Shown: positions 25,516 through 34,867 of the stretch, piece by piece
Layout: every line of letters begins with the position of its first letter
How positions within the stretch are numbered: position 1 is the first letter of the stretch
Origin: Bradyrhizobium sp. 199
GTDB lineage: Bacteria; Pseudomonadota; Alphaproteobacteria; Rhizobiales; Xanthobacteraceae
Direction: 5' to 3'
DNA length: 64,000 bases
Assembly (NCBI RefSeq): GCF_023073355.1
Contig: NZ_JADPJI010000005.1
Location: 2,046,001-2,110,000, forward strand
Translations under genes and position numbers: made by a program
Notes under the pieces: model-generated
Told to the model about the DNA's origin: nothing
What the model saw: the letters and a program-made list of their open reading frames with translations, nothing else
Databases searched by the model: none

Positions 25516-26247
25516 ATGGCAGACCGCCTCAAGGGCAAACGCGCCGTCGTCACGGCTGCGGCAGCTGGCATCGGCCGCGCCTGCGCGATCGCATTCGCGC
25601 GTGAGGGCGCGACCGTGATCGCCACCGACATCAACGAGAGCGGCATTGCGGAGCTAGCCAAGGAAGGTATCGCCGAGGTCGCAAAGCTCGACGTCCGCAA
25701 CACCGCCGACGTCAACGCCTTTGCCAAGCGTGTCGGCAAGATCGACATCCTGCTCAATGCGGCGGGTTTCGTACACCACGGCACAATCCTCGAATGCTCG
25801 GAGGAGGATTTCGATTTCTCGTTCGACCTCAACGTCAAATCGATGCACCGGACCATCAAAGCCTTCCTGCCCGACATGATCGTCGGCGGCGGCGGCAGCA
25901 TCGTAAACATCTCGTCCTGTGCGGCCTTGAGGCCGCCGGCCAACCGTTACGTCTATAGCTCGTCCAAAGCCGCGGTGTCGCTGCTGTCGCGCGCGGTGGC
26001 GCTCGACTTCATCACCAAGGGCATCCGCTGCAACTCGATCTGCCCCGGCACCGTCGAGACACCCTCGATGCTCGATCGCGCGGCCGCGCAAGGCCCGCAG
26101 GGCAAGGAGATGTTCGTCTCCCGCCAGAAGATGGGCCGGCTCGGCACCGCCGAGGAAATCGCCCATATGGCGGTCTATCTCGGCAGCGACGAGAGCGCCT
26201 TCACGACCGGCGTCGACCTTGTCGTCGATGGCGGTTACATGCTCTGA
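25516..26247 (+). CDS. SDR dehydrogenase, BDH2 / 2-keto-3-deoxy-L-fuconate dehydrogenase-like
   Basis: 243 residues, classical SDR. The cofactor loop is TAAAAGIGRA and the catalytic residues are S134, Y147 and K151. The segment AGFVHHGTILECSEEDFDF and the following LNVKSMHRTIKAFLP are strikingly close to mammalian BDH2 and bacterial 2-keto-3-deoxy-L-fuconate dehydrogenases, which oxidise C4 hydroxyls of keto-deoxy sugar acids. ATDIN after beta-2 suggests NAD preference. It follows the dehydratase, so oxidation of the dehydratase product is the natural hypothesis. Confidence 0.9.
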   Translation: MADRLKGKRAVVTAAAAGIGRACAIAFAREGATVIATDINESGIAELAKEGIAEVAKLDVRNTADVNAFAKRVGKIDILLNAAGFVHHGTILECSEEDFDFSFDLNVKSMHRTIKAFLPDMIVGGGGSIVNISSCAALRPPANRYVYSSSKAAVSLLSRAVALDFITKGIRCNSICPGTVETPSMLDRAAAQGPQGKEMFVSRQKMGRLGTAEEIAHMAVYLGSDESAFTTGVDLVVDGGYML

Positions 26248-26265
26248 CGCCAGGGGATTAATCTC

Positions 26266-27012
26266 ATGAACAAGATCGATCTCACCGGCCGCGTCGCCAT
26301 CGTCACCGGCGGCGCGCAGGGTTTTGGCCGCGCCATCGCCGAGCGCTTCGTTGCGTCCGGCGCCAAGGTCGCGATCTGGGACTTTGACTCAGGCTTGGCG
26401 GAAAAGACCGCCAAGGAGATCGGCGGCGAAACAAAGGTCTTCAAGGTCGACGTCACCGACACCGCCGCCGTCGAGCAGGCCCGCGATGCAACGATGGCGG
26501 CCTTCGGCAAGATCGACATCCTCGTCAACAATGCCGGCATTGCCGGAATCAACAAGCCGGTCTGGGAGACCGACCTCGAGGAATGGCGCAAGGTTCTGCG
26601 CATCAACCTCGACGGTCCCTTCATCGTCTGCAAGGCGATCGTGCCTGTGATGCTCAAGCAGAAATACGGGCGCATCGTGAACATCGCCTCGATCGCCGGC
26701 AAGGAAGGCAATCCGAACGCCTCGCATTATTCGGCGTCCAAGGCCGGCCTGATCGCGCTGACGAAATCGCTCGGCAAGGAGCTCGCCGCCCATGACATCC
26801 TCGTCAATGCGGTGACGCCGGCGGCCGCGAAGACGGCGATCTTCAACCAGATGACGCAGCAGCATATCGACTTCATGCTGTCGAAGATCCCGAAGGGGCG
26901 CTTCGTGCTGGTCGAAGAGCTCGCCGCAATGGTGAGCTGGCTCGCGTCGGAGGACTGCGCGTTCTCGACCGGCGCGGTGTTCGACATCTCGGGCGGTCGC
27001 GCAACCTATTGA
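26266..27012 (+). CDS. SDR-family oxidoreductase (sugar or keto-deoxy sugar acid dehydrogenase candidate)
   Basis: 248 residues. NAD(P) loop TGGAQGFGRA, NNAG motif, catalytic S142, Y155 and K159 in HYSASK. WDFD after beta-2 suggests NAD. It begins 18 bases after the previous SDR gene and belongs to the same plus-strand operon. Sugar dehydrogenases of pentose and methylpentose pathways (aldose to lactone, or keto-deoxy acid oxidation) belong to this group. No lactonase is encoded nearby. Confidence 0.9.
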   Translation: MNKIDLTGRVAIVTGGAQGFGRAIAERFVASGAKVAIWDFDSGLAEKTAKEIGGETKVFKVDVTDTAAVEQARDATMAAFGKIDILVNNAGIAGINKPVWETDLEEWRKVLRINLDGPFIVCKAIVPVMLKQKYGRIVNIASIAGKEGNPNASHYSASKAGLIALTKSLGKELAAHDILVNAVTPAAAKTAIFNQMTQQHIDFMLSKIPKGRFVLVEELAAMVSWLASEDCAFSTGAVFDISGGRATY

Positions 27013-27019
27013 GGACACC

Positions 27020-27412
27020 ATGATCCGGGAAGGTGGATGCCTGTGCGGCGCGGTTCGGTTCAAGGCGGAGGGGGAGCCGCTCAACGTCCGCGTCTGCCAT
27101 TGCCGCACCTGCCAGAAGGCAATGGGCTCGCCTTTCTTCGCCCGTGCTCAGTTCGACCAGCGTGCGCTGACCGTCGAAGGTGACACCGCCCGCTATGCGT
27201 CCTCGGAGAACATCGATCGGGTGTTCTGCAAGCAATGCGGCACGCGGCTGTTCGCCTGGCGGCGCAATGGCACGCTCGCAGGCGTGTCCCTCTCCGTTTT
27301 CGACGATCGCAATGCGTTTACGCCGACCGAGCACATCTGGGTGTCGGAAAAGCCCGCCTGGCTGAAGCTCGACGACGGTCTGACGCAATATCCGGGGACA
27401 ATCCCGGCCTGA
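27020..27412 (+). CDS. GFA/CENP-V-type zinc protein
   Basis: 130 residues with the mss4-like zinc ligands of the GFA family: GGCLCGAV, CHCRTCQ and FCKQCGT. The family was named for the S-hydroxymethylglutathione-forming enzyme, but most members have no proven activity. The start lies seven bases after the SDR stop, so it is likely the last gene of the sugar-acid operon. A link to aldehyde or glutathione chemistry is possible but unproven. Confidence 0.88.
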   Translation: MIREGGCLCGAVRFKAEGEPLNVRVCHCRTCQKAMGSPFFARAQFDQRALTVEGDTARYASSENIDRVFCKQCGTRLFAWRRNGTLAGVSLSVFDDRNAFTPTEHIWVSEKPAWLKLDDGLTQYPGTIPA

Positions 27413-27552
27413 TTTGCACGGCGGCCCGCAGCGGATCATTTGCAGCGTGGCATTTCGGAACCGGCCACCCTATGTTGACGTGAAGCGTCGCTGCATTCGC
27501 CGGTTTGGCTGGAACGGCTGCAAGGCCGCGAGCGAACCGGGACGGACGAGCC

Positions 27553-28233
27553 GTGAACATTTCCTTTTATGACTTATCGGTGTGGGTGCTGCCATTGGTG
27601 CTCGCCATCACCTTCCACGAGGCCGCGCATGCCTTCGTTGCGGACCGGCTCGGGGACAACACGGCCTCACAGCTCGGCCGCGTCAGTTTCAATCCGCTCC
27701 GGCACATCGAGCCGTTCGGCACGCTGATCCTGCCGGCGATGCTGCTGCTTGCGCATTCGCCATTCCTGTTTGGTTACGCCAAGCCGGTGCCGGTGAATTT
27801 CCGCAAGCTCAACAATCCCAGGCTCGACATGGTCTGGGTGGCGCTGGCCGGGCCCGTCACCAACATCGTGTTGGCGCTGGCGGCCGCCCTCGCCTTCCAT
27901 GCGCTGCCCCTGGTCCCCGCGAGCTCGGCGAAATGGGTGGCGGACAACCTCAAGAATGCTCTCGTGATCAACGCGATCCTGGCTGTGTTCAACATGATGC
28001 CGATTCCGCCGCTCGATGGCGGGCGGGTCGCGGTCGGGCTGTTGCCCCGCCCCCTTGCCGTGCTGCTGGCGCGGCTGGAGCCGTTCGGGATGCTGATCCT
28101 GATCGCGCTCTTGATCCTGCTACCGCTTGCGGGTTCCCGGCTCGGTCTAAATCTTGATGTTATTTCAGCAATACTGCGAACGTTGACCGGTTATGTGATT
28201 CAGGCTGTTCTCTTCCTGACCGGCAATGCGTAG
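27553..28233 (+). CDS. Site-2 protease-like M50 metalloprotease
   Basis: 226-residue integral membrane protein. The first helix carries the zinc-binding HEAAH (H22, E23, H26), and NMMPIPPLDGGRV supplies the third ligand (D155) in the usual NxxPxPxLDGG context. Such rhomboid-unrelated intramembrane proteases cleave transmembrane substrates such as anti-sigma factors. I prefer the GTG at 27553 because the hydrophobic helix starts there; an in-frame TTG at 27505 would add a basic 16-residue tail. No substrate gene is evident nearby. Confidence 0.87.
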   Translation: MNISFYDLSVWVLPLVLAITFHEAAHAFVADRLGDNTASQLGRVSFNPLRHIEPFGTLILPAMLLLAHSPFLFGYAKPVPVNFRKLNNPRLDMVWVALAGPVTNIVLALAAALAFHALPLVPASSAKWVADNLKNALVINAILAVFNMMPIPPLDGGRVAVGLLPRPLAVLLARLEPFGMLILIALLILLPLAGSRLGLNLDVISAILRTLTGYVIQAVLFLTGNA

Positions 28234-28277
28234 TTGAACAGCCACACCGAACACAGGCCGAAGGGCCAGAGGCCGAC

Positions 28278-28715
28278 TTGGTCAAAGCTGCCGATATGCT
28301 GATCGCGCGACGCGCCGACACCCGTGCCCGTGCCGATTTCGCCACCTGGAAGATGATGGCCAAGCTCAACGGATCGTCCGCGCTGCCGCCGGAGGCCCAG
28401 GAGTTCCTGGCGAGCTATCAGAACCTGCTGGCGCAAATGAGCGAGGGTGATGCCACCGAGGCCACCATCGGCGCGATCTACAAGGCCTATTATGCCGAGA
28501 TGGGCGGCGCCGGAACCCCGCCCGACGTCTGCCCACGCGCGGCCGAGCCGGCCGCGGACAATGTTACCGCCTTCCGCCGCCCGCCACCCAAGCCGAAGAA
28601 AGCCGCTTCGGGGGCGGCGGCATTTGCTGGCCCTCAGAAACGGCCGCTGCCCGTGGCGCTGATCTTCGCCTGCCTGGTCGTGGTTTATGTCGGCATCCGG
28701 CTCTACTGGCCCTGA
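28278..28715 (+). CDS. Hypothetical protein with C-terminal membrane anchor
   Basis: About 145 residues: a helical N-terminal half (LIARRADTRARADFATWKMMAKLN), a Pro/Ala/Lys-rich linker (FRRPPPKPKKAASG) and one transmembrane helix at the end (LPVALIFACLVVVYVGIRLYWP). The start is uncertain: a TTG at 28278 or the ATG at 28296. It is convergent with tonB and their 3' ends overlap by 13 bases. Tail-anchored topology with the bulk in the cytoplasm is expected; function unknown. Confidence 0.72.
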   Translation: MVKAADMLIARRADTRARADFATWKMMAKLNGSSALPPEAQEFLASYQNLLAQMSEGDATEATIGAIYKAYYAEMGGAGTPPDVCPRAAEPAADNVTAFRRPPPKPKKAASGAAAFAGPQKRPLPVALIFACLVVVYVGIRLYWP

Positions 28716-29521
28716 GCCGTCTTCTTCTTTTTCTTCTCTTCCCGCGGCTTGAACTTGATCTCGACGGTGCGCTCGAACCGGTCCTCGGTGAGCTCGGTCG
28801 GCGGGACCGGGAAAGGATCGGATTTGTGGACCATGGAGATCGCAGCGGCATCGTAAGCCGGATCTCCGGACGATACCACGACATCGACCGAAACCACGTT
28901 GCCTCTGCGGTTGAGCGCGAAGCTCACCTTGGCAGTCTGGTCCTTCGGCTCCTTGCCCTCCGGATTGACCTTGTGCGCGGCGAGATGCGCACTGACCTTG
29001 CGGTTCCAATCGGTCGTTAGCTTCAGCAGGTCTTTGCCGATGCCGAGCACCGGCGCCATGGCCTTCTCGCCCTCGCGTGTTGCGTCTTCGAAAGTCTGCC
29101 GATCCGCTGCAACAGACTTCTGGGATGCCTCCATGGCCGGCGTTTCAATCGCAGCCACCTTCGGATCGTCGTCCTGTTCCTTCTTCGGCTTGTTCTCGGT
29201 GACGATACGATCGGCATCCTCGATTTGTTGCGGCCGATCCTGAGGAAGGTCGGTCTCCTTCGTCTCGGTCTTTTGCTCAGGCAGCGCCGGGCGCTCTTCC
29301 GACTCGTCCGATTCTGTCGGCGCGACGGGCAGATTGGACTCTTGAACCGGAGGCGACGTCATCTCCACCGCGAACTCCGCGCCGGCTGCCCCCAGACCGT
29401 CGCCATCGTCATCGGCGCGCAGGTGCGCCAGCGCGAGCACGGCGCCACCCAGATGAAGCACGAGCGCAGCCACCGCGGCCAGGATCCAGAGCTTCCGGGA
29501 TGGTCTGAGTTCGTCCGACAT
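28703..29521 (-). CDS. tonB: TonB energy-transducing protein
   Basis: 272 residues: a cytoplasmic N-terminus, one membrane helix (LWILAAVAALVLHLGGAVLALAHL), a long charged, Pro/Glu/Lys-rich periplasmic linker, and a C-terminal TonB domain (VSFALNRRGNVVSVDVVVSSGD…AISMVHKSDPFP). It transmits proton-motive force from ExbBD to the outer-membrane receptor. The ATG at 29521 follows GAGAAGG. It is the last gene of the iron operon. The lysine-rich tail (EEKKKKKTAQGQ) is unusual. Confidence 0.9.
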   Translation of the reverse strand: MSDELRPSRKLWILAAVAALVLHLGGAVLALAHLRADDDGDGLGAAGAEFAVEMTSPPVQESNLPVAPTESDESEERPALPEQKTETKETDLPQDRPQQIEDADRIVTENKPKKEQDDDPKVAAIETPAMEASQKSVAADRQTFEDATREGEKAMAPVLGIGKDLLKLTTDWNRKVSAHLAAHKVNPEGKEPKDQTAKVSFALNRRGNVVSVDVVVSSGDPAYDAAAISMVHKSDPFPVPPTELTEDRFERTVEIKFKPREEKKKKKTAQGQ

Positions 29522-29532
29522 AGCGGGCCTTC

Positions 29533-29988
29533 TCAAGGCTGAGCGGCGCCGGCCGCAGGCGCGCCCGGAGCGCCTTCCAGCGCCACCAGTTTCACCCGCG
29601 TATAGCCGCCCGAGCGCAACAGCTCCATGATACCCATCAACTCCCCATACGGCACCGACTTGTCGGCGCGCAGGAAGACGTACTTGTCCTTGCTCATGTC
29701 GGACAATCCATCGAGCGTCCCGATCAGCTCGGCCCGGTGGACCGGGTTTTCTCCGATCGCAAGCGTCAGATCGGGCTTGATGCTGAGATAGGTCGGCTTG
29801 TCCGGCTTCTTCTGCGGCATCGCGCTCGACGTCGGCAGATCGATCGGCAGGTCGACCGTGGAGAGCGGCGCTGCGACCATGAAGATGATCAGCAGCACCA
29901 GGATGACGTCGATGAACGGCGTGACGTTGATCTCATGCGTTTCCGAGAAATCGTCGTCGTCATCGTTGTCTGCGAGCGAAACGGCCAT
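29533..29988 (-). CDS. exbD: ExbD biopolymer transport protein
   Basis: 151 residues: one transmembrane helix with the essential Asp (INVTPFIDVILVLLIIFMVAAP) and a periplasmic domain (LSIKPDLTLAIGENPV…VFLRADKSVPYGELMGIMELL). An acidic DDDDD run precedes the helix. It works with ExbB as the proton-driven motor for TonB. It begins just three bases after the ExbB stop and ends 11 bases before tonB. Confidence 0.94.
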   Translation of the reverse strand: MAVSLADNDDDDDFSETHEINVTPFIDVILVLLIIFMVAAPLSTVDLPIDLPTSSAMPQKKPDKPTYLSIKPDLTLAIGENPVHRAELIGTLDGLSDMSKDKYVFLRADKSVPYGELMGIMELLRSGGYTRVKLVALEGAPGAPAAGAAQP

Positions 29989-29991
29989 GGT

Positions 29992-30932
<941 letters not shown>

Positions 30933-30936
<4 letters not shown>

Positions 30937-31622
30937 ACTTCGGCCCAGTAGCGAATGAGGTTGTGATAGATACCCGTCAATTTGACCGTTTCGGGATCGT
31001 CACGCCCGAGCCGTTCCACCAGCGCCTGTATCGCGGTGTCGAGGTCAAAGATCATGCTCCGGGCTTGATCGTCCCGTATCATGCTCTGAAGCCAGAAGAA
31101 AGACGCAACCCGTGTTCCGCTCGTCACGGGGGTGACGAGATGGAGACTGGTCGAGGGATAGAGCACGCAGTCGCCGGCTGGCAACTTCACTTCGTGCGAT
31201 CCGTAAGCGTCCTCGATCACAAGTTCGCCACCGTCGTACTCTTCCGGCTCGGCGAGGAACAGCGTGACCGACAGGTCCGTGCGGATGCGAAGGCCGGTCA
31301 GACGGTCACCGCGGATTGCGTTGTCGACATGCAGGCCGAAATGGTGGCCACTGCTCGCCGCATAGCGGTTGAACAACGGCGGGAAGATCTGGAGCGGGAT
31401 TGCCGCCGCGATGAAACGCGGATTCGACGTCAGCGCCGAGATGATGCGGTTGCCGAGTTTTCGCGCGACTTCGCTATCGGGCGGCAGTTGCTCGTTCCGT
31501 TTGACCATCGCCGACTGCGCGCCGGCGGTGGAGCGGCCGTCCTCCCATTCGCTCGCGTCCATGATGCGGCGGAAATCCGCCACATCATTCTTGCTGAGAA
31601 CGCCTGGCAGGCATGTCAACAT
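30933..31622 (-). CDS. PKHD-type Fe(II)/2-oxoglutarate dioxygenase (PiuC/YbiX-like)
   Basis: 229 residues, double-stranded beta-helix oxygenase. Iron ligands H98 and D100 (GLHVDN) and H161 (TSLHLV), and the 2-oxoglutarate-binding R171 (SGTRVASFF), are all present. Genes of this type often accompany catecholate or hydroxamate siderophore receptors, and their role in iron acquisition is not settled. Here it lies between the receptor (two bases away) and ExbB (four-base overlap), so it is a fixed part of the iron operon. Confidence 0.92.
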
Positions 31623-31624
31623 GA

Positions 31625-34039
31625 TCAGAACTTCGCTGTGGTCACGACGTAGAACGCCCGGCCCGGCGCGACCGCCACGAACGGCACCGCGCTGCGATAG
31701 AACGAGTCGTAATAGAGCTTGTTGGTCAGGTTCTGCGCGTAGAACTTCATGGTCCAGTTCTTGTCGATCTTCTTCTCGACGAAGGCATCGAAGCGCCAAT
31801 AGCTCGGCAGCTCGTTGGTGTTGGCCGCGAACGTACCGCCATAGACCTTGGAACGGTACACCGCCTGGCCGCCGAGCTCCCAGCCGCCGTCGAACTTGTA
31901 CTTGGTCAGCATGCTGAACGACTGGTGGGCAACGTTGGCAAGCTGCAGGCCGAGATTCGAGGCAACGCCGCTCTGCGTGACCTTCGACTGCATCAGCACC
32001 AGGCCGCCGAAGATGCTCCAGCGATCGGTGATCTTGCCCTCGGCTTCGATGTCGATGCCCTGGATCCGGTAGGCCGCGCCCGATGTCAGCAGGCCGGCGA
32101 CGGTCTCGCGCGCGTTGTCCTTGGTGGTCTGGAACAGCGCACCGGTGACCAGCAGGTGGCGATCGGCGAGCTCCCATTTGGTGCCGAGCTCGATTGCCTT
32201 GTTGCGCTCGGGCCCGAGCAAGAGGGTCGAGTTGGGAGGAACACCGCCGTAGTCGGTGGCGGTCGCGTCCAGCTCGGAGCCAAACGGATTGGCCGAGGTC
32301 GCATAGGCCGCATAGATGCTGCCGATCGACATCGGCTTGTAGACCAGACCGACGTTGTAGTTCACCAGATCGGAGTTCTGCTTCACGTAGTTCGAATTGT
32401 TCGACGCGCTCTGGCTATAGCCGTCGTAGCGCACACCGCCGTTGACGATGATGGTGTCCTGCCAGTTCGCGGTGTCCATGACATAGACGCTGCTGGTGTT
32501 GACGCCATAGCGCGTCGGATTTCCGAACACTCCGGGAATGCTGAAGGGAATGTTGGTGTATTGCGGGGAATAGAGATTGACCCCCGTCACGGCGCCGCTG
32601 CTTGTGAAGGCGGAACCGGACAGCTCGGACGAGAGGCCGGCGTAGCGGTCGATCGAGATGTTCTCGTTCGCATATTCGACGCCGAACACCGCGGTGTGCT
32701 TGACCCCGCCGGTGTCGAGCTTGAACGTGGCCTCGTTCTGGTTCGCCCACACGTCCACGTTCTGCAAGCGGCTCTGCGCGCTCGCCGTCGTGGTCCAGAG
32801 CAGAGGATTGGGGCTGGTCGTGTTCGGGTTCTGCGGCAGCGTGCCGATGTAGTTGAGCACCGAGTGCTCGCCGCGCACCTTGCTGGTCAGCGTGATGGCC
32901 TCGTTGACCTTGTACTCGATGATGCCGGTGCCGAAATCCTGCCGCGCGGTCTGGAAGTCGCGATTGAGGAAGCCGTACCAGTTGCCGCGCGGAATGCCGG
33001 CGGAGGTCACCGGGACATTGCCCTGCTTGTAATAGGGTACGCCGAAATCCGGCAGACCGCTGAGATCAGTATGGACGTAGTTCGTCGTGATCTTGATGTC
33101 GCTGGTCGGGGTGTACTTGGTCGAGATGAAGGAACCCCAGCGATTGTCGGTCACATAGTTGCGGCCGGCCACGTTTGCGTCCTGGAACAGGCCGCCGGTG
33201 CGCACCGAGAAGGTCGGATCGATGACCTGGTTGACGTCGAGCGTGACGCGCTTGGTCATGTCGGTACCGAACTCGGAATCCACGCGCTGGAAGTTGCGAT
33301 CACCGGCCTGCTTGGTGACGATGTTGATGGCGCCGCCGGCCGTGCCGCGGCCGGCATAGGAGGATGCCGGCCCGCGCAGAATTTCGATCTGCTCGGTGAA
33401 GAAGTTCTCGCGAATGGAAACGGCGGGATCGCGGATGCCGTCGATGAACACGTCGTTGCGCGCGTCGAACCCGCGGATGAAGAAGCGGTCGCCGAACGCA
33501 TTGCCGCCTTCGCCCGAGCCCAGCGTCACGCCTGCGGTCGAGCGCCCGATCTCCTTCAGCGTCGTCGCATTCTTGTCCTCGAGCACTTCCTTGCTGAGCA
33601 CCGTGATGGACTTGGGGGTGTTCAGCATCTTCTCGGGAAACTTGCCCGAGGCCTGGACGTGGTCGACCTTGTAGGGCGCGGCCGGATCGGCATACGGATT
33701 GCTGTCGGGAGCACCTGACGGTGCAGTCGGCGCCGCCTGCTGGGTCGCCTGCTCGCGTTGCGCGGCGCGACGAAGCGCGTTGCGGGCGCGGATTTGCTCC
33801 GGCGAAGGCTTCGAGGCCGTCGGACGCGGACGCGCGACAGGAGCGTCGACCGTCACCGGTGGCAGGTTCGACTGCTGCGCCTGCGCCCCGCTCGACACCG
33901 ACGCTACTGCGATCAAGCTCGCAACCGCCGAGACCTTCTTGCCGGAAACACCTGCGAACTTTTCATCCACCAGATCGAATGCTGCGACCGAACGCAACGA
34001 CTTCGGCGCGACCACCTGCCCCATTACCAAACGCCCCAT
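31625..34039 (-). CDS. TonB-dependent siderophore receptor (Fiu/BfrD-like)
   Basis: 804 residues. A signal sequence (about residues 30-55, cleaving near AQAQQ) and a Pro/Arg-rich stretch precede the plug domain (PKSITVLSKEVLED; RGFDARNDVFIDGIRD; GRGTAGGAINIVTKQ). A 22-strand barrel follows and ends in the aromatic residue expected for outer-membrane insertion (VTTAKF). The first 50 residues before the leader are atypical, so an internal start is possible. Two ICE-like boxes (34144-34183) precede the gene, consistent with iron-responsive control by Irr. Ligand probably a ferric catecholate or similar siderophore. Confidence 0.93.
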   Translation of the reverse strand: MGRLVMGQVVAPKSLRSVAAFDLVDEKFAGVSGKKVSAVASLIAVASVSSGAQAQQSNLPPVTVDAPVARPRPTASKPSPEQIRARNALRRAAQREQATQQAAPTAPSGAPDSNPYADPAAPYKVDHVQASGKFPEKMLNTPKSITVLSKEVLEDKNATTLKEIGRSTAGVTLGSGEGGNAFGDRFFIRGFDARNDVFIDGIRDPAVSIRENFFTEQIEILRGPASSYAGRGTAGGAINIVTKQAGDRNFQRVDSEFGTDMTKRVTLDVNQVIDPTFSVRTGGLFQDANVAGRNYVTDNRWGSFISTKYTPTSDIKITTNYVHTDLSGLPDFGVPYYKQGNVPVTSAGIPRGNWYGFLNRDFQTARQDFGTGIIEYKVNEAITLTSKVRGEHSVLNYIGTLPQNPNTTSPNPLLWTTTASAQSRLQNVDVWANQNEATFKLDTGGVKHTAVFGVEYANENISIDRYAGLSSELSGSAFTSSGAVTGVNLYSPQYTNIPFSIPGVFGNPTRYGVNTSSVYVMDTANWQDTIIVNGGVRYDGYSQSASNNSNYVKQNSDLVNYNVGLVYKPMSIGSIYAAYATSANPFGSELDATATDYGGVPPNSTLLLGPERNKAIELGTKWELADRHLLVTGALFQTTKDNARETVAGLLTSGAAYRIQGIDIEAEGKITDRWSIFGGLVLMQSKVTQSGVASNLGLQLANVAHQSFSMLTKYKFDGGWELGGQAVYRSKVYGGTFAANTNELPSYWRFDAFVEKKIDKNWTMKFYAQNLTNKLYYDSFYRSAVPFVAVAPGRAFYVVTTAKF

Positions 34040-34143
34040 CTTCCTGTTCGCTCATTCACTTCGACGAACGACGGGTTGTTGGTATCGGCCGCAAAATAGT
34101 GGGTCAATGCGAGCGCCTCGCAAGAACCCTTGAATCGATCCAG

Positions 34144-34160
34144 TTCAAAACGATTCTAAA
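34144..34160 (-). promoter_or_regulatory. ICE-like iron box 1 (Irr site candidate)
   Basis: Read on the minus strand it is TTTAGAATCGTTTTGAA: a perfect TTTAGAA half, a three-base spacer and a degenerate second half, fitting the rhizobial ICE pattern TTTRGAA-N3-TTCYAAA. It lies 105 bases upstream of the TonB receptor start. Confidence 0.7.
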
Positions 34161-34166
34161 CTGTAG

Positions 34167-34183
34167 TTTGAAATCGTTCTAAA
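34167..34183 (-). promoter_or_regulatory. ICE-like iron box 2 (Irr site candidate)
   Basis: On the minus strand, TTTAGAACGATTTCAAA again has the perfect TTTAGAA half and a second half close to TTCYAAA. It is centred 23 bases from box 1, about two helical turns, so two Irr dimers could bind one face. Confidence 0.7.
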
Positions 34184-34254
34184 CCAGGACTGAACGCGCT
34201 CTAGTGACGACGAACGCCAAATGCTGCGCAATTTGCAGTGTCGCTCTCTTTGCA

Positions 34255-34494
34255 TCAATCGCTGCTCGGGGGCTTCATCAGTGAAAACAATTCGTCGACG
34301 GTCTTCTGCGCGATGGCGCGCACGCGATCGGTATTGTCCATCCCCGCGATGTTGACACCATTGACCACGGCCTTGATCTCGTCCCGGAAGTCGGTGAGGA
34401 AGCGCAAGGGATCGCGCTGCTCGTTGGCGACACGCGCGATCAATCCCGTGATCAGAATCTGACACGCGATCAGCTTGCCGTTCAATTCGTCCAT
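34255..34494 (-). CDS. Small helical protein of unknown function upstream of the iron operon
   Basis: 79 residues, no signal peptide, predicted mainly alpha-helical (GKLIACQILITGLIARVANEQ and DFRDEIKAVVNGVNIAGMDNTDRVRAIAQKTVDELFSLM). The ATG at 34494 has AAAGGGAG upstream. It lies on the same strand as the receptor gene but ends 215 bases before it, with the ICE boxes between them. A third, weaker ICE-like sequence at 34568-34584 precedes it. A role in iron metabolism is suggested only by this context. Confidence 0.75.
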   Translation of the reverse strand: MDELNGKLIACQILITGLIARVANEQRDPLRFLTDFRDEIKAVVNGVNIAGMDNTDRVRAIAQKTVDELFSLMKPPSSD

Positions 34495-34567
34495 GCTGCG
34501 CTCCCTTTGTGGCAGCGCCGATATGGACGACGCCGAAATTCCTGACAACCGAAACGGCTTCCGCGCG

Positions 34568-34584
34568 ATTAGAACCGTTCTTCT
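34568..34584. promoter_or_regulatory. Weak ICE-like sequence before the 79-residue gene
   Basis: ATTAGAACCGTTCTTCT contains the perfect inverted core AGAACCGTTCT; the left half matches TTTAGAA at six of seven positions, the right half only partly. It is 74 bases upstream of the start at 34494. Confidence 0.4.
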
Positions 34585-34770
34585 TACCCGCACCGAGCTG
34601 CGGTCGGCACTGCGCCCTCGGGCTTAAGCACATCGTCTGCGAGTGTCGCACAAGACTTGCGCGCCGGATGGCTGCAACAGAGAACGCAACGCTGCACAGC
34701 GCCGCGGCAGCGCACTGGCCAGACGATGCAAAGCTTTCCAATTGTTTAGGATTATCAACGGATAGTGCTG

Positions 34771-34800
34771 TTTACACGCGAACTTGGCGTGTATTATACA
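34771..34800 (+). promoter_or_regulatory. Candidate promoter/operator of the MdtAB-like operon
   Basis: TTTACA (34771-34776) and TATTAT (34792-34797) could serve as -35 and -10 elements with a short 15-base spacer. TGTATTATACA (34790-34800) overlaps them as an 11-base inverted repeat. This is a pattern match only; the operon start is 68 bases downstream. Confidence 0.35.
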
Positions 34801-34867
34801 ACGCATTGGAACCCTGCGATTGCCCCATAATTCGTAGCTGAGGGCATACGAGCCGACACGAGACAAA

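Larger units (their letters stand above)
34495..34867. other. Divergent intergenic region between the 79-residue gene and the RND operon
   Basis: 373 bases with no convincing gene. The left part holds the ribosome site and weak ICE-like core for the minus-strand gene. The right part is more AT-rich and contains the probable RND promoter. Frames through the middle lack coding-like codon use. Confidence 0.7.

Noticed and set aside
23604..25943. A 779-codon open frame antisense to the dehydratase gene
   Set aside because: The reverse of a conserved dehydratase with intact cysteine motifs; no start region or domain supports a real antisense gene.
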